DNA from: Gammaproteobacteria bacterium
GTDB lineage: Bacteria; Pseudomonadota; Gammaproteobacteria; Eutrophobiales; Eutrophobiaceae
Assembly (NCBI GenBank): GCA_016179185.1
Contig: JACORW010000083.1
Location: 1 to 32,271 of the forward strand
DNA length: 32,271 nt
Direction: 5' to 3'
Both the position numbers and the translations under genes were made by a program. The first letter of the stretch is position 1, and the number at the start of each line of letters is the position of its first letter. The notes under the pieces are model-generated. The model searched no databases and was not told the origin of the DNA. It was given only the letters and a program-made list of their open reading frames with translations. Below, piece after piece: positions 1 to 7,561 of this stretch.

Positions 1-31
1 GCCACCAGTCAAAAGTGGAAAGTTAAGGAAT

Positions 32-179
32 CTCTGAACAACCCCATCACGGTGTTGTCAGAGGACGGCAAGCGAAAAGCGTGGTTTTCGCTTGCCTCAC
101 ATTTTCAATGACTTGCAGTCATTGAAAATGGCAGTGCATCCCTGCACTGCGGGAAGCTCTGATGTTAATCAGAGCTTCC
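32..179. repeat. Array of five consecutive hairpins
   Basis: Five inverted repeats follow each other almost without gaps. The first, 32-63, is imperfect (CTCTGA-A-CAAC arm, one bulge and one mismatch). The other four are perfect: 67-96 (12-bp stem starting GGCAAGCG), 100-130 (13-bp stem starting CATTTTCAATGAC), 131-150 (8-bp stem GCAGTGCA) and 152-179 (12-bp stem GGAAGCTCTGAT, loop GTTA). Loops are 4-6 nt. The stem sequences differ from one another, so this is a composite of unlike palindromes and not one repeated unit. It lies in the gene-free stretch downstream of the amine dehydrogenase light chain. It could act as a composite terminator or be a REP/MITE-like mobile unit; no transposase is nearby. 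The inverted repeats are read directly; the role is not known. Confidence 0.85.
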
Positions 180-181
180 TT

Positions 182-293
182 AAAAGTGCAATGTGAAAAG
201 AATCAGGGAGTAGTTCCCTATCCGGATCGGGCTAAACACCTGCGCGTTGTTCGTTTCGCCTCTTACTTTGCACTTTCCACTTGCACTTTCAGC
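182..293. repeat. Intergenic AAAGTG-type inverted repeat, copy 1
   Basis: The left arm (182-200, AAAAGTGCAATGTGAAAAG) and right arm (269-292, pyrimidine-rich TTTGCACTTTCCACTTGCAC and on) are imperfect reverse complements built from AAAGTG/GAAAGTG words. A small AGGGA/TCCCT hairpin (205-219) sits between them. A further AAAAGTGGAAAG arm occurs at 11-22. The same arm vocabulary recurs at 8981-9081 and 30144-30250. No gene is visible in 1-320; the long plus-strand reading frame starting here is antisense to the amine dehydrogenase genes. Confidence 0.6.
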
Positions 294-320
294 TCTCGAG
301 TCCAGCCCGCATTACTCCTG

Positions 321-854
321 TCAAATTGGTTTCGTAGCTGTTCCGAGAATCAAGGTGACCGTGCAGTGGTAAGCGAGGCTCTTCGTGCCGAGGCACCAGT
401 TGTAATCGTTGGCCGTGCCGGCGCGGTAAATGGGCCGGTCGCGCTCGTTGCGGTTGCAGAAACACGCGCCGCAAGACGTTTTGCCGCAGCAGTCGTTGTA
501 GGAAATGATGTAGTCCTTGCCATCGCCGGGATTGCGGCAGGTGCCGATCCAGGTGATCGGCGACATCTCCGTTCCGGGCGGGCAGGTGTTCGCAGTGCCG
601 CCGCAGCAACTGCACAGGTAGCCGTCAATGGCGCAGTTGCGCCAGTATTCGCAGGTGGTCGGGTCACCGGGATCCTGTTCCGGCGGCGCGGGTTGTCCTT
701 CAGCGGCATCCGCCCGGGCCACCGGCAACACCGGCAGCGCCGCGCCGCCGACAATGGCCGCGCCGAAGGCGCCGAGAAATCCGCGTCGCGACGTGCGCCG
801 GGCGACATCGCGTGTCAGGCGTTCCGTGATTGCATCCAGCCAGTTCGAGTTCAT
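321..854 (-). CDS. aauA: Aromatic amine dehydrogenase light chain (TTQ subunit)
   Basis: Catalytic beta subunit of a periplasmic quinoprotein that oxidises primary amines to aldehydes and passes electrons to a cupredoxin or cytochrome. Of 177 residues, the first ~50 form a twin-arginine leader (R23-R24 in TSRRGFLG, then a hydrophobic stretch to about A49). The mature part has 14 cysteines in the family pattern (CEYWRNC, LCSCC, DCC, ACFC, NWC, YHC). The tryptophans that form tryptophan tryptophylquinone are W102 (ITWIGTC) and W153 (YNWCLG). Their 51-residue spacing equals that of Trp57/Trp108 in methylamine dehydrogenase. The core (DGYLCSCCGG, WIGTC, DGKDY) looks closer to the Alcaligenes aromatic amine enzyme than to MauA, judged from memory. 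D77 in the CAIDG motif is the likely catalytic Asp. Start M6 of the open frame (854) is chosen because it sits just before the Tat leader. It follows the heavy chain by 24 nt. Confidence 0.9.
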   Translation of the reverse strand: MNSNWLDAITERLTRDVARRTSRRGFLGAFGAAIVGGAALPVLPVARADAAEGQPAPPEQDPGDPTTCEYWRNCAIDGYLCSCCGGTANTCPPGTEMSPITWIGTCRNPGDGKDYIISYNDCCGKTSCGACFCNRNERDRPIYRAGTANDYNWCLGTKSLAYHCTVTLILGTATKPI

Positions 855-878
855 CGTGAGCTCCCGCACGCCTGCCGA

Positions 879-2030
879 TCACCGCACCGCGTGCAGCAAC
901 AAAGGCGACTCCTGCCCGAAATGCGCAATGGTGCGCAGGTACTCGCCGCTCTTTGCATCGTAGATGTCCAGATCCATGTCGGTGTTGGTCACCACCAGCA
1001 GCGGCGCCGGTCCGTTGGTCGCCTCCAGGCTCACGCCCCAGTTCTTCAGTACGATGCGCTGCACACGCGACTGTTTTTTTACATCGAACACCCAGGCCTC
1101 GGGTCCGCCGTCCTTGTGACTCCCCTCCTTGCCCTCCGGGTGCATCAGCAGATACAGCCTCCCGGCCTCATCCGCACTGCCGAACAACGCTCCCCCGGGC
1201 CGCCAGCCGCCGCCGCGATCCGCCTCCGGGACCAGGTTCCATTTCGCGCCCAGCACGGCATGGTCTCCCCGCAGATCGATCTCCTGCATGTTGCCGAGGA
1301 AGGTCGGGAAATAACCGATGCCGCCGATGATCACGGGTTTTTCGAACAACGCATCCTGATCCACGTCGAAGAACGGATCCAGCGCGCGCATGCCGGCAAC
1401 CTTGCCGGCGGCGTCCAGCTGGAAACCGACCAATGACCCGTTGCCGCACAGGGAGCTGAAGCCACGCCTGCCGGTGGGATAGGCAAGCGCGCAGTTCGGC
1501 AGGGGCACTTCATTGACGAGCGCGCGTTTTGCAATGTCAATGACGCCGATGGACGTGGCCGGGTTGAAATAATAGATCAGCAACAGCGATTCGTCGGCGG
1601 TCAATGCCAGCGCGTGACGCCCGGGCATCACGCTGGCACGCTTGTTTCCGGTCAGCGGAATTTCGGCGACCGGGCTCAGGGTCTGCTTGTCGTATACCGT
1701 AATCACGTCGCTGCGGACGCCGCGATTGCCGCGCTCGTAATAGGTCTCCGCGACGTAGACTTCCGGCCGCGTGGCTGACTGCGCGAAGGCGGCGATATTG
1801 GAGGAATTGAACATGCCCTTGACCTGATCGCGCAGGGATTCGCCGCGCGGGTCAATCAGGATCTGCTTTCCGTCCAGCATGTGATCGAAGGCGATGTCCT
1901 GCACCCACACCCAGTGTTTCGGGTACGGCTGCGGCAGCGACAGCACGTTGCCGACGGTGTCCACGGGCAGATCGGCGGCGCCGGCGCCACCTGTAAAAAA
2001 AACCAGCCACGCAGTCAGAACAGTTCGCAT
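879..2030 (-). CDS. aauB: Aromatic amine dehydrogenase heavy chain
   Basis: Alpha subunit of the TTQ amine dehydrogenase, a seven-bladed beta-propeller that binds the light chain in the periplasm. The 383-residue product starts with a Sec signal peptide (MRTVLTAWLVFFTGGAGA, cleavage near residue 18). Family segments are visible throughout: HWVWVQDIAFDHMLDGK, YVAETYYERGNRGVRSDV, LPLTGNK-like PLTGNKRASVMPGR and the C-terminal TNTDMDLDIYDA. A TAG codon lies in frame 15 nt upstream, so ATG 2030 is the first possible start. A GAGGAG directly abuts it, and AGGA lies about 10 nt upstream. In known mau/aau operons maturation genes (E, D) separate the two subunits; here the light chain follows directly. 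Methylamine versus aromatic amine specificity is inferred mainly from the light chain. Confidence 0.9.
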   Translation of the reverse strand: MRTVLTAWLVFFTGGAGAADLPVDTVGNVLSLPQPYPKHWVWVQDIAFDHMLDGKQILIDPRGESLRDQVKGMFNSSNIAAFAQSATRPEVYVAETYYERGNRGVRSDVITVYDKQTLSPVAEIPLTGNKRASVMPGRHALALTADESLLLIYYFNPATSIGVIDIAKRALVNEVPLPNCALAYPTGRRGFSSLCGNGSLVGFQLDAAGKVAGMRALDPFFDVDQDALFEKPVIIGGIGYFPTFLGNMQEIDLRGDHAVLGAKWNLVPEADRGGGWRPGGALFGSADEAGRLYLLMHPEGKEGSHKDGGPEAWVFDVKKQSRVQRIVLKNWGVSLEATNGPAPLLVVTNTDMDLDIYDAKSGEYLRTIAHFGQESPLLLHAVR

Positions 2031-2169
2031 CTCCTCAGCGTCCTATTGTTGCCGTTGTGAGGAAGGTAAAGAATAGCAGCAATCGTGGGAATTTTCCGTC
2101 ATCCCGGCACGGCACCCGCCCCCGCAGCATGCTCCCCGGAGCGCGCGGGTTCGGGTACATTGCGACGAC
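2031..2169. promoter_or_regulatory. Divergent control region, aauB / LAL regulator
   Basis: This 139-bp spacer lies between two genes transcribed away from each other and must hold both promoters. An imperfect inverted repeat, ATTGTTGC at 2045-2052 and GCAGCAAT at 2076-2083, lies 15-53 bp upstream of aauB. It is a candidate operator for the divergent regulator. No clear -10/-35 pair could be chosen on either strand. Confidence 0.35.
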
Positions 2170-4827
2170 GTGAACATCATCCAGACGAAGCTTTCCCCGC
2201 CACCCCTGCGCGCCAAAGCCGTGGAACGGCGCCAATTGCATTCGGCACTCAAGGGTACCGAACTGTGCAAGCTGACGCTGGTTTCCGCGCCGGCCGGGTT
2301 CGGCAAGACCACGCTGTTGGCACAGTGGTACCGTATCGCCGCGGCTCAGGGTGTGCGCTGCGCCTGGTTGGGGCTGGATCATGACGATGCCGAGCCGTTG
2401 CGTTTTCTGTCCTACTTTCTCGCTGCCTGCCGCCGGCAGTGGCCGGGATTCGGTTCGGCGGCACTGCAGCGTCTGGAATCCGCCGCGCCGGCCGACATCG
2501 CCGAACTGCTCCCGGAACTGATCGAAGACCTCGGGCAGGGCACAACCCGGCGCATGCTGTTCATTGATGACGCGCACCACGGCGGGCAGCCGGCCATTGC
2601 GCATTTCCTGGAATTGCTCTGCAGTCTGTCACCCCCGACCTTTCACCTCGTGTTGGCCGGCCGCATTCGGCCAAACCTGCCCCTGGCCGCATTCCGCGTG
2701 CGCAACCAGTTGCAGGAAATCACATCGAAACAGTTACGCTTCGACCGCACCGAATCCGAACATTTCCTCCGCTCCGTGCACGGCATTGAACTCACGGAAG
2801 ACCAGATGGACAGCCTGCACGAACACAGCGAAGGATGGGTCGCCGGCCTGCAACTGGCCTCGCTATCACTGCGCGAACAGGCGCGGCCGGATGATTTTAT
2901 CGCCGCATTTTCCGGCAACCTGCGCGATGTGGCCGAGTACTTGGCTACCGATGTTCTCGACAAACAACCCGCGGCAGTACGCGCATTCCTGTTGCGCACC
3001 TGCATCCTGGATCGGCTCAACGCCGCGATTTGCGCGGAACTGACCGGCAGCACGGAGACACGGGACCTATTGGAGGAGCTGGAGGATCAGAATCTCTTCC
3101 TGCTGCCGCTGGATGGCGAGCGGAACTGGTACCGCTATCACCAGTTGTTCCAGGAATTTCTGCAGGGACAGTTGCGGCGGCGCCTTCCCGGCGAAGTGGT
3201 CGGCCTTTACCGGCGCGCTGCCGACTGGTTCAACGGTGCCGGATACGCCGCCGAGGCGGTTGAATACGCGCTGCTTTCCGGGGATATCCAGCGCACCATC
3301 GAACTCATCGTTCCGCAGATGCAGCAGGAGATGATGGCGGGGCGCATGCCGCGCGTGAACGACTGGATCGGCCGCATCCCGGAGCAGGACCGTAATGCCA
3401 ATTCCAGCCTGCTCAAGGCCAACGCTACGGCGCTGTATCACATGAACCGCCCCGACGAAGCGGCCCGCATCACCGATCAGCTCGAGCGCCTCGAGGGGGC
3501 TGACAACCCCAACGTCCGGCTGCTGCGCGCCGGTATCAGCATTTGCCGCGACGACATCGAGCCGATACTCGGCCACCTGGCCGCCTGTCCCACCGACATG
3601 TCGCGCTTCGATCTGGGCACGGTTAATAACATCCGTGGCTACGCGCAAACGGAACTGGCGCGCTACGACGAGGCGCGGGCGTCCCTGGCCCTGGCCCGTT
3701 CCCATCACAGCGCCATGGGGTCAAGTTTCGGTGTCGTATATGCCGACTGCTTCCTGGGCCTGATGGACCTTGCCCACGGAAACCTGGATGCGTGCTACGG
3801 GCGCTTTTCCGAACCGGACAACCGTCCGCGAAGTGCCGAGACCTACGTCGCGCCGGTGCCTGCGGTCATGCGTGGCCTGGTGTTGTACGAGTGGAACCAC
3901 CCCGCGGAAGCCGCACCCTTGTTGCGCGCCAACGTGCCGCTGCTGGAACAGGTCGGCCACATCAAGCTGCTGACACTGGGTTGCATCGCGCTGGGGAAAC
4001 TGGCGCTCCGCGGCGGAGACTGGGACAGGCTGCACCATCATTTTGATCACTGCCTTGAGCTCGGGGCCGCACGCGGGGCGCATCTCGACCGGTTGAAAAG
4101 CCTGGTGGAAAGCGAGCGCGTCCGTATCCTCGCGGCGGGCGGCCAGTTGAACGATGCGCTGCATCGCGCGCAGTCCCTGCACGTCGATCCGGACGCCCCG
4201 GCGCCGCGTCCGTCCGGCCACTGGGAACGCGTCGCGTGCCTGCGTCTTCTGACCTGGTGCCGCCTGCAGGTGGCCGGCGGGTCCCCCGTACGCGCGCTGC
4301 CGATGCTGCGCCAATTGCAATCGCTGGCGCAAAACGCCCGGCGCTCACGGCGCCTGCTGGAGTGCCTGCTTGTGGAAATCTCCGCCCATCGCGCCATGCG
4401 CGATGAGCCTGCCGCCGGCCGGATCCTGCAAGAGGCGCTGCGGCTCGGCGCCCCCGGGCGGCAAGTCATGGCCTTCCTCGACGAAGGGACGCGACTTCAT
4501 GACGCACTGCGCGCCGCGGAAATGCCGCACGAAGACGCGCTGGCACACTTTCTGAAGCTGCTCCGCGATGCCCTCCCCGATGCCGCCGCCGGGAGCACCG
4601 GCACACTGCCTTCCGCACATGCCATGCCACGTGAGGATTTCAGTGCCCGGGAACGGGAGATCTTGCGACACGTCGCGGCGGGCCACTCCAACAGTGTCAT
4701 CGGCGATCAACTCCAGATCAGCGAGAACACCGTGAAATGGCACCTGAAGAACCTGTTCCAGAAACTGGAGGTCAGGAACCGCACTGCCGCCGTGGCCGCG
4801 GCCCGGCGCATGCATTGGATCCTCTGA
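2170..4827 (+). CDS. LuxR-family ATP-dependent regulator (MalT/LAL type)
   Basis: A large signal-transduction ATPase of 885 residues, the normal size for the LAL/MalT family. These proteins bind ATP and an inducer, oligomerise and activate transcription. The N-terminal STAND ATPase has a Walker A motif at 39-48 (SAPAGFGKTT) and a Walker B motif at about 129-134 (MLFIDD). A long helical TPR-like middle (about 330-800) is rich in Ala/Leu/Arg. The last ~60 residues are a LuxR helix-turn-helix (FSAREREILRHVAAGHSN, then SENTVKWHLKNLFQKL). The start is GTG, since no better in-frame start with an SD is visible. It diverges from aauBA and converges on the TonB receptor gene, so control of the amine dehydrogenase is the simplest guess. 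The inducer cannot be read from the sequence. Confidence 0.92.
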   Translation: MNIIQTKLSPPPLRAKAVERRQLHSALKGTELCKLTLVSAPAGFGKTTLLAQWYRIAAAQGVRCAWLGLDHDDAEPLRFLSYFLAACRRQWPGFGSAALQRLESAAPADIAELLPELIEDLGQGTTRRMLFIDDAHHGGQPAIAHFLELLCSLSPPTFHLVLAGRIRPNLPLAAFRVRNQLQEITSKQLRFDRTESEHFLRSVHGIELTEDQMDSLHEHSEGWVAGLQLASLSLREQARPDDFIAAFSGNLRDVAEYLATDVLDKQPAAVRAFLLRTCILDRLNAAICAELTGSTETRDLLEELEDQNLFLLPLDGERNWYRYHQLFQEFLQGQLRRRLPGEVVGLYRRAADWFNGAGYAAEAVEYALLSGDIQRTIELIVPQMQQEMMAGRMPRVNDWIGRIPEQDRNANSSLLKANATALYHMNRPDEAARITDQLERLEGADNPNVRLLRAGISICRDDIEPILGHLAACPTDMSRFDLGTVNNIRGYAQTELARYDEARASLALARSHHSAMGSSFGVVYADCFLGLMDLAHGNLDACYGRFSEPDNRPRSAETYVAPVPAVMRGLVLYEWNHPAEAAPLLRANVPLLEQVGHIKLLTLGCIALGKLALRGGDWDRLHHHFDHCLELGAARGAHLDRLKSLVESERVRILAAGGQLNDALHRAQSLHVDPDAPAPRPSGHWERVACLRLLTWCRLQVAGGSPVRALPMLRQLQSLAQNARRSRRLLECLLVEISAHRAMRDEPAAGRILQEALRLGAPGRQVMAFLDEGTRLHDALRAAEMPHEDALAHFLKLLRDALPDAAAGSTGTLPSAHAMPREDFSAREREILRHVAAGHSNSVIGDQLQISENTVKWHLKNLFQKLEVRNRTAAVAAARRMHWIL

Positions 4828-4853
4828 ACCCGAGCCGAAACTTGCGCCGGGCC

Positions 4854-4884
4854 AAAAACGCCGCCGCCCCGATTCCGGGGCGGC
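4854..4884 (-). terminator. Hairpin terminator of the TonB receptor gene
   Basis: A 9-bp perfect stem (GCCGCCCCG at 4863-4871 with CGGGGCGGC at 4876-4884, loop ATTC) sits between convergent genes. Read on the minus strand it is followed after a few bases by TTTTT (4854-4858). This fits a rho-independent terminator for the receptor gene ending at 4914. On the plus strand there is no T-run after the stem, so termination of the regulator gene here is less certain. Confidence 0.7.
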
Positions 4885-4913
4885 AGGCACTGCCAACCGA
4901 TGACCGCGGCGGC

Positions 4914-7274
4914 TTACTGGAAGTTGTACCGGATATTGCCGCCGAACGTCGCCTTTTCGCCGAAGATGTCGAGCTTGAAGAACGGGATGTTGTTGATGTA
5001 GGTCAGGTATTCTTCATCGAAGATATTCCGGCCCCAGATGGAGATCTCCCAAGTGCCGTCCTGCGACTGCACTCCGCCGCGGGCATTTACCACGGTATAG
5101 GAATCGGCCTTGTCGAACGGCAGATTGCTGGCCTCCAGGAAGCGGTCATCGGTCCAGCGCACGTCCGTCATCAGCACGAGATCCCAGCCGTCGAAGATCG
5201 GCCGCTGGTACCGGACCAGTCCGTTCAGGTTCCACTTCGGGGAATTGACCGGGCGGTTGCCCAGCAACGGTGCGTTGATGCCGTAGCTGGTGATGGAGAA
5301 CGGCAGGCCCGTGGACGGGCTGATATTGACCTCGTCAAACTCCGCGTCCAGGTAGCCGACGCCGAACTTCGCGTCCCATTCCTCGGTGGGCTTCCACCAC
5401 AGGTCCGCCTCGAAACCGATGTTCTCCTGTTCCCCGATGTTGCGCGTGATCGGGACAACCGGCGACACCGGGTCGTCCACGTTGATCTGGACGTCGTCAT
5501 ACTGGTAATGGAAAACGGCCAGGTTGGCCTGCAGTGACCCGTCCAGCAACGTGCTCTTGATGCCCGCCTCCTGTACGAACAGCTTTTCCGGCGTGAACTG
5601 CGTGGCGGTGCCTGCGAAGGGAATCGAATAACCGCCGCTGCGATAACCTGTGGAAAGGCTCGCGTACAGCATCATCTGGTCCAGGATGTCGTACTCGAAT
5701 CCGGCGCGCCACGACACGTTGGTGTCCGTGCGGTTGTCCTCGAACACGCCGCCGTTGGGCGGCGTGCCCAGGAATGGGGCCAGGAACGGGCACCCCGGGC
5801 CGGCCTGGCCGGCGGGGGTGAACGTGGTGATGATGCAGGGTGTGACCCGATCCTCCTCACCGGTGGGATCGTCCAGACCGAGACCCTCGATGCCCGATGC
5901 CTTGATGCTGTCCTGCGTGTAACGGGCGCCAGCGATCACGCGCAGGCGGTCGGTGAAGTCGTACTCGGTGTGGAAAAATCCCGCGATGGAATCCACGTCG
6001 AACTGCGATTCCTCGAAGAACTGCGGCGCGAACGGCGGCGCGATGCCGAGCGGATTCCCGCCCAGGTAGGAGCCATCCACCTGGTCCAGGTCGTCATGCT
6101 GGTAGAAGAATCCCAGCACATAGCGCCAAGGATCCGTCAGCGTCCCGCCGAGGCGCAGCTCCTGGCTGAAAGTGTCGATCTGGTTCCAGTAGCGGGTGTC
6201 CGTGGATCGCAGCGGCGAGCTGTCGCTGTCCTCCTCGAGGTTGCGCTCGTAAAACTCGTAGCTGGTAATTGAGGTAATCGTGGCCCCGCCCACGTCATGC
6301 TCGATACGCAGGAAACCGCCCGTCCACTCATCATCTCCAGATTGCGGCGTATTGGCATTGATGGTGTCCTTGTCGTGGGGCTCAAACTCCAGCGCGGGAT
6401 CTCCGGTGATCCCTGCAAACTTGGCGCAGGTCTCCGGGTCGTCGGTCACGTCGCCCGCCAGCAGCGCCGGGCAGTAGCCGCCGCCGATGTTAAAGATGCC
6501 AGGGCCTTTCCATGCGCCTTTCTCGCTGGTGTCCACGCCCATGTGATACAGGGCGCGAATGCGGGTGGATTCGTTCGTCCAGGCGAGTTGCGCGCGGATT
6601 TCCACGAGCCCCGGTTCCCCATGCTCTTCGCCGTCGAACAGATTGTCCTGCGGGCCACCGGAACCGAAGTTGGTGATGAAGGAAAACCGGCCGAGCAGAT
6701 CGCCGGCGATGGGGCCGCTGACGGCGCCCTCGATCAGCGCGCGCTCGTAATTGTCGTAACTTGCGGCCAGGTAGGCCTCAAGGGTTTCCGTGGGCGCGTT
6801 CGTGTAATAGTTCAGCGCACCGCCGGTCGTATTCCGACCGAACAGCGTGCCCTGCGGGCCCTTCAGCAACTCGATGCGCTGCAGGTCGAATTTGGGACGG
6901 GCAAGCTGCCACGGTTTCGAGATATAGACCTCATCCATGTGCTGCGCAACCGGCGAGTCGTATTGTCCCTGAAACTCGTTCAGGCCGATGCCGCGGACAT
7001 GGGCGCTCTGGAGGAACGAGTTCGTCAGGTAGGACTGGGCGTTGGGAATCTGTCCAAGGAGCGCCTGTTGATCACCGGCCGCACCCAGTTCGCGCAACGC
7101 GTCTTCGTCGAAGGCGGACATGGTGATCGGAATTTCCTGTACGGATTCTTCGCGCTTCTGCGCGGTGACGATGACCTCTTCAATTTCCGCAAAAACGGGG
7201 AGACTGCCGGCCGTGGCAACTGCAATCACCAGCGAAATGGTGATGGGGCGGCCGATACTGGTGACGCTACACAT
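4914..7274 (-). CDS. TonB-dependent outer-membrane receptor
   Basis: An outer-membrane active transporter of 786 residues with an N-terminal plug and a 22-strand barrel. The signal peptide ends near VFA (residues ~1-30) and is followed at once by EEVIVTAQKREESVQEIPIT, the hallmark of this Proteobacterial receptor class. Plug motifs HVRGIGLNEF and LKGPQGTLFGRNTTGG are present. The barrel ends in GGNIRYNFQ, so the last residue is Gln, not the usual aromatic. The start at 7274 is fixed by a strong Shine-Dalgarno (AGGAGG, 5 nt spacing, 7280-7285); the open frame runs 79 codons further upstream without support. It diverges from the amidase gene across a spacer with two matching palindromes. The ligand is unknown; co-control with the amidase suggests an amide-containing substrate. 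Confidence 0.92.
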   Translation of the reverse strand: MCSVTSIGRPITISLVIAVATAGSLPVFAEIEEVIVTAQKREESVQEIPITMSAFDEDALRELGAAGDQQALLGQIPNAQSYLTNSFLQSAHVRGIGLNEFQGQYDSPVAQHMDEVYISKPWQLARPKFDLQRIELLKGPQGTLFGRNTTGGALNYYTNAPTETLEAYLAASYDNYERALIEGAVSGPIAGDLLGRFSFITNFGSGGPQDNLFDGEEHGEPGLVEIRAQLAWTNESTRIRALYHMGVDTSEKGAWKGPGIFNIGGGYCPALLAGDVTDDPETCAKFAGITGDPALEFEPHDKDTINANTPQSGDDEWTGGFLRIEHDVGGATITSITSYEFYERNLEEDSDSSPLRSTDTRYWNQIDTFSQELRLGGTLTDPWRYVLGFFYQHDDLDQVDGSYLGGNPLGIAPPFAPQFFEESQFDVDSIAGFFHTEYDFTDRLRVIAGARYTQDSIKASGIEGLGLDDPTGEEDRVTPCIITTFTPAGQAGPGCPFLAPFLGTPPNGGVFEDNRTDTNVSWRAGFEYDILDQMMLYASLSTGYRSGGYSIPFAGTATQFTPEKLFVQEAGIKSTLLDGSLQANLAVFHYQYDDVQINVDDPVSPVVPITRNIGEQENIGFEADLWWKPTEEWDAKFGVGYLDAEFDEVNISPSTGLPFSITSYGINAPLLGNRPVNSPKWNLNGLVRYQRPIFDGWDLVLMTDVRWTDDRFLEASNLPFDKADSYTVVNARGGVQSQDGTWEISIWGRNIFDEEYLTYINNIPFFKLDIFGEKATFGGNIRYNFQ

Positions 7275-7384
7275 GTTTACCTCCTGCAGGTTTTGCGAAA
7301 AAAATACTCGAACGGTTTGGCGCGCGTGGCGATGCTGATACACTTCGTCGCGCGGAGCATACCCGACGGCACGGGAACCTTCAC

Positions 7385-7400
7385 CTACCCGATCGGGTAG
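7385..7400. promoter_or_regulatory. Palindromic operator-like site 1
   Basis: A perfect 16-bp palindrome, CTACCCGATCGGGTAG, lies 111 bp upstream of the TonB receptor start in the divergent spacer. Site 2 at 7508 shares the pattern CYACCCGRYCGGGTRG. Length and symmetry suit a dimeric helix-turn-helix repressor such as a TetR-type protein. No such regulator gene lies in this window. Confidence 0.6.
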
Positions 7401-7507
7401 TGCAAATGATGGGAAAATCAGCCTCCAGTGCCGGATCCCTGATTTCGATTGCGTTGCAATTACACGACATCTGCAGTCTGACGTGACGCCCTCTGAGTGA
7501 ACTCGCC

Positions 7508-7523
7508 CCACCCGGCCGGGTGG
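7508..7523. promoter_or_regulatory. Palindromic operator-like site 2
   Basis: A perfect 16-bp palindrome, CCACCCGGCCGGGTGG, ends 38 bp upstream of the amidase ATG. It differs from site 1 at two symmetric base pairs, both transitions, keeping the palindrome in each half. Compensating changes of this kind are what one expects from a maintained protein-binding site. Confidence 0.6.
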
Positions 7524-7561
7524 TGTGTTCCGGCTGCCGCCCGCGGTACCATGCGGCGGCC

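Noticed and set aside
32..179. CRISPR array
   Set aside because: Each stem has a different sequence and there are no constant repeats with unique spacers; no cas genes are present.
162..1436. Long plus-strand open frame of 424 codons
   Set aside because: It runs antisense through both amine dehydrogenase genes, whose motifs are unmistakable; its product is an Arg/Ala-rich shadow with no family features.
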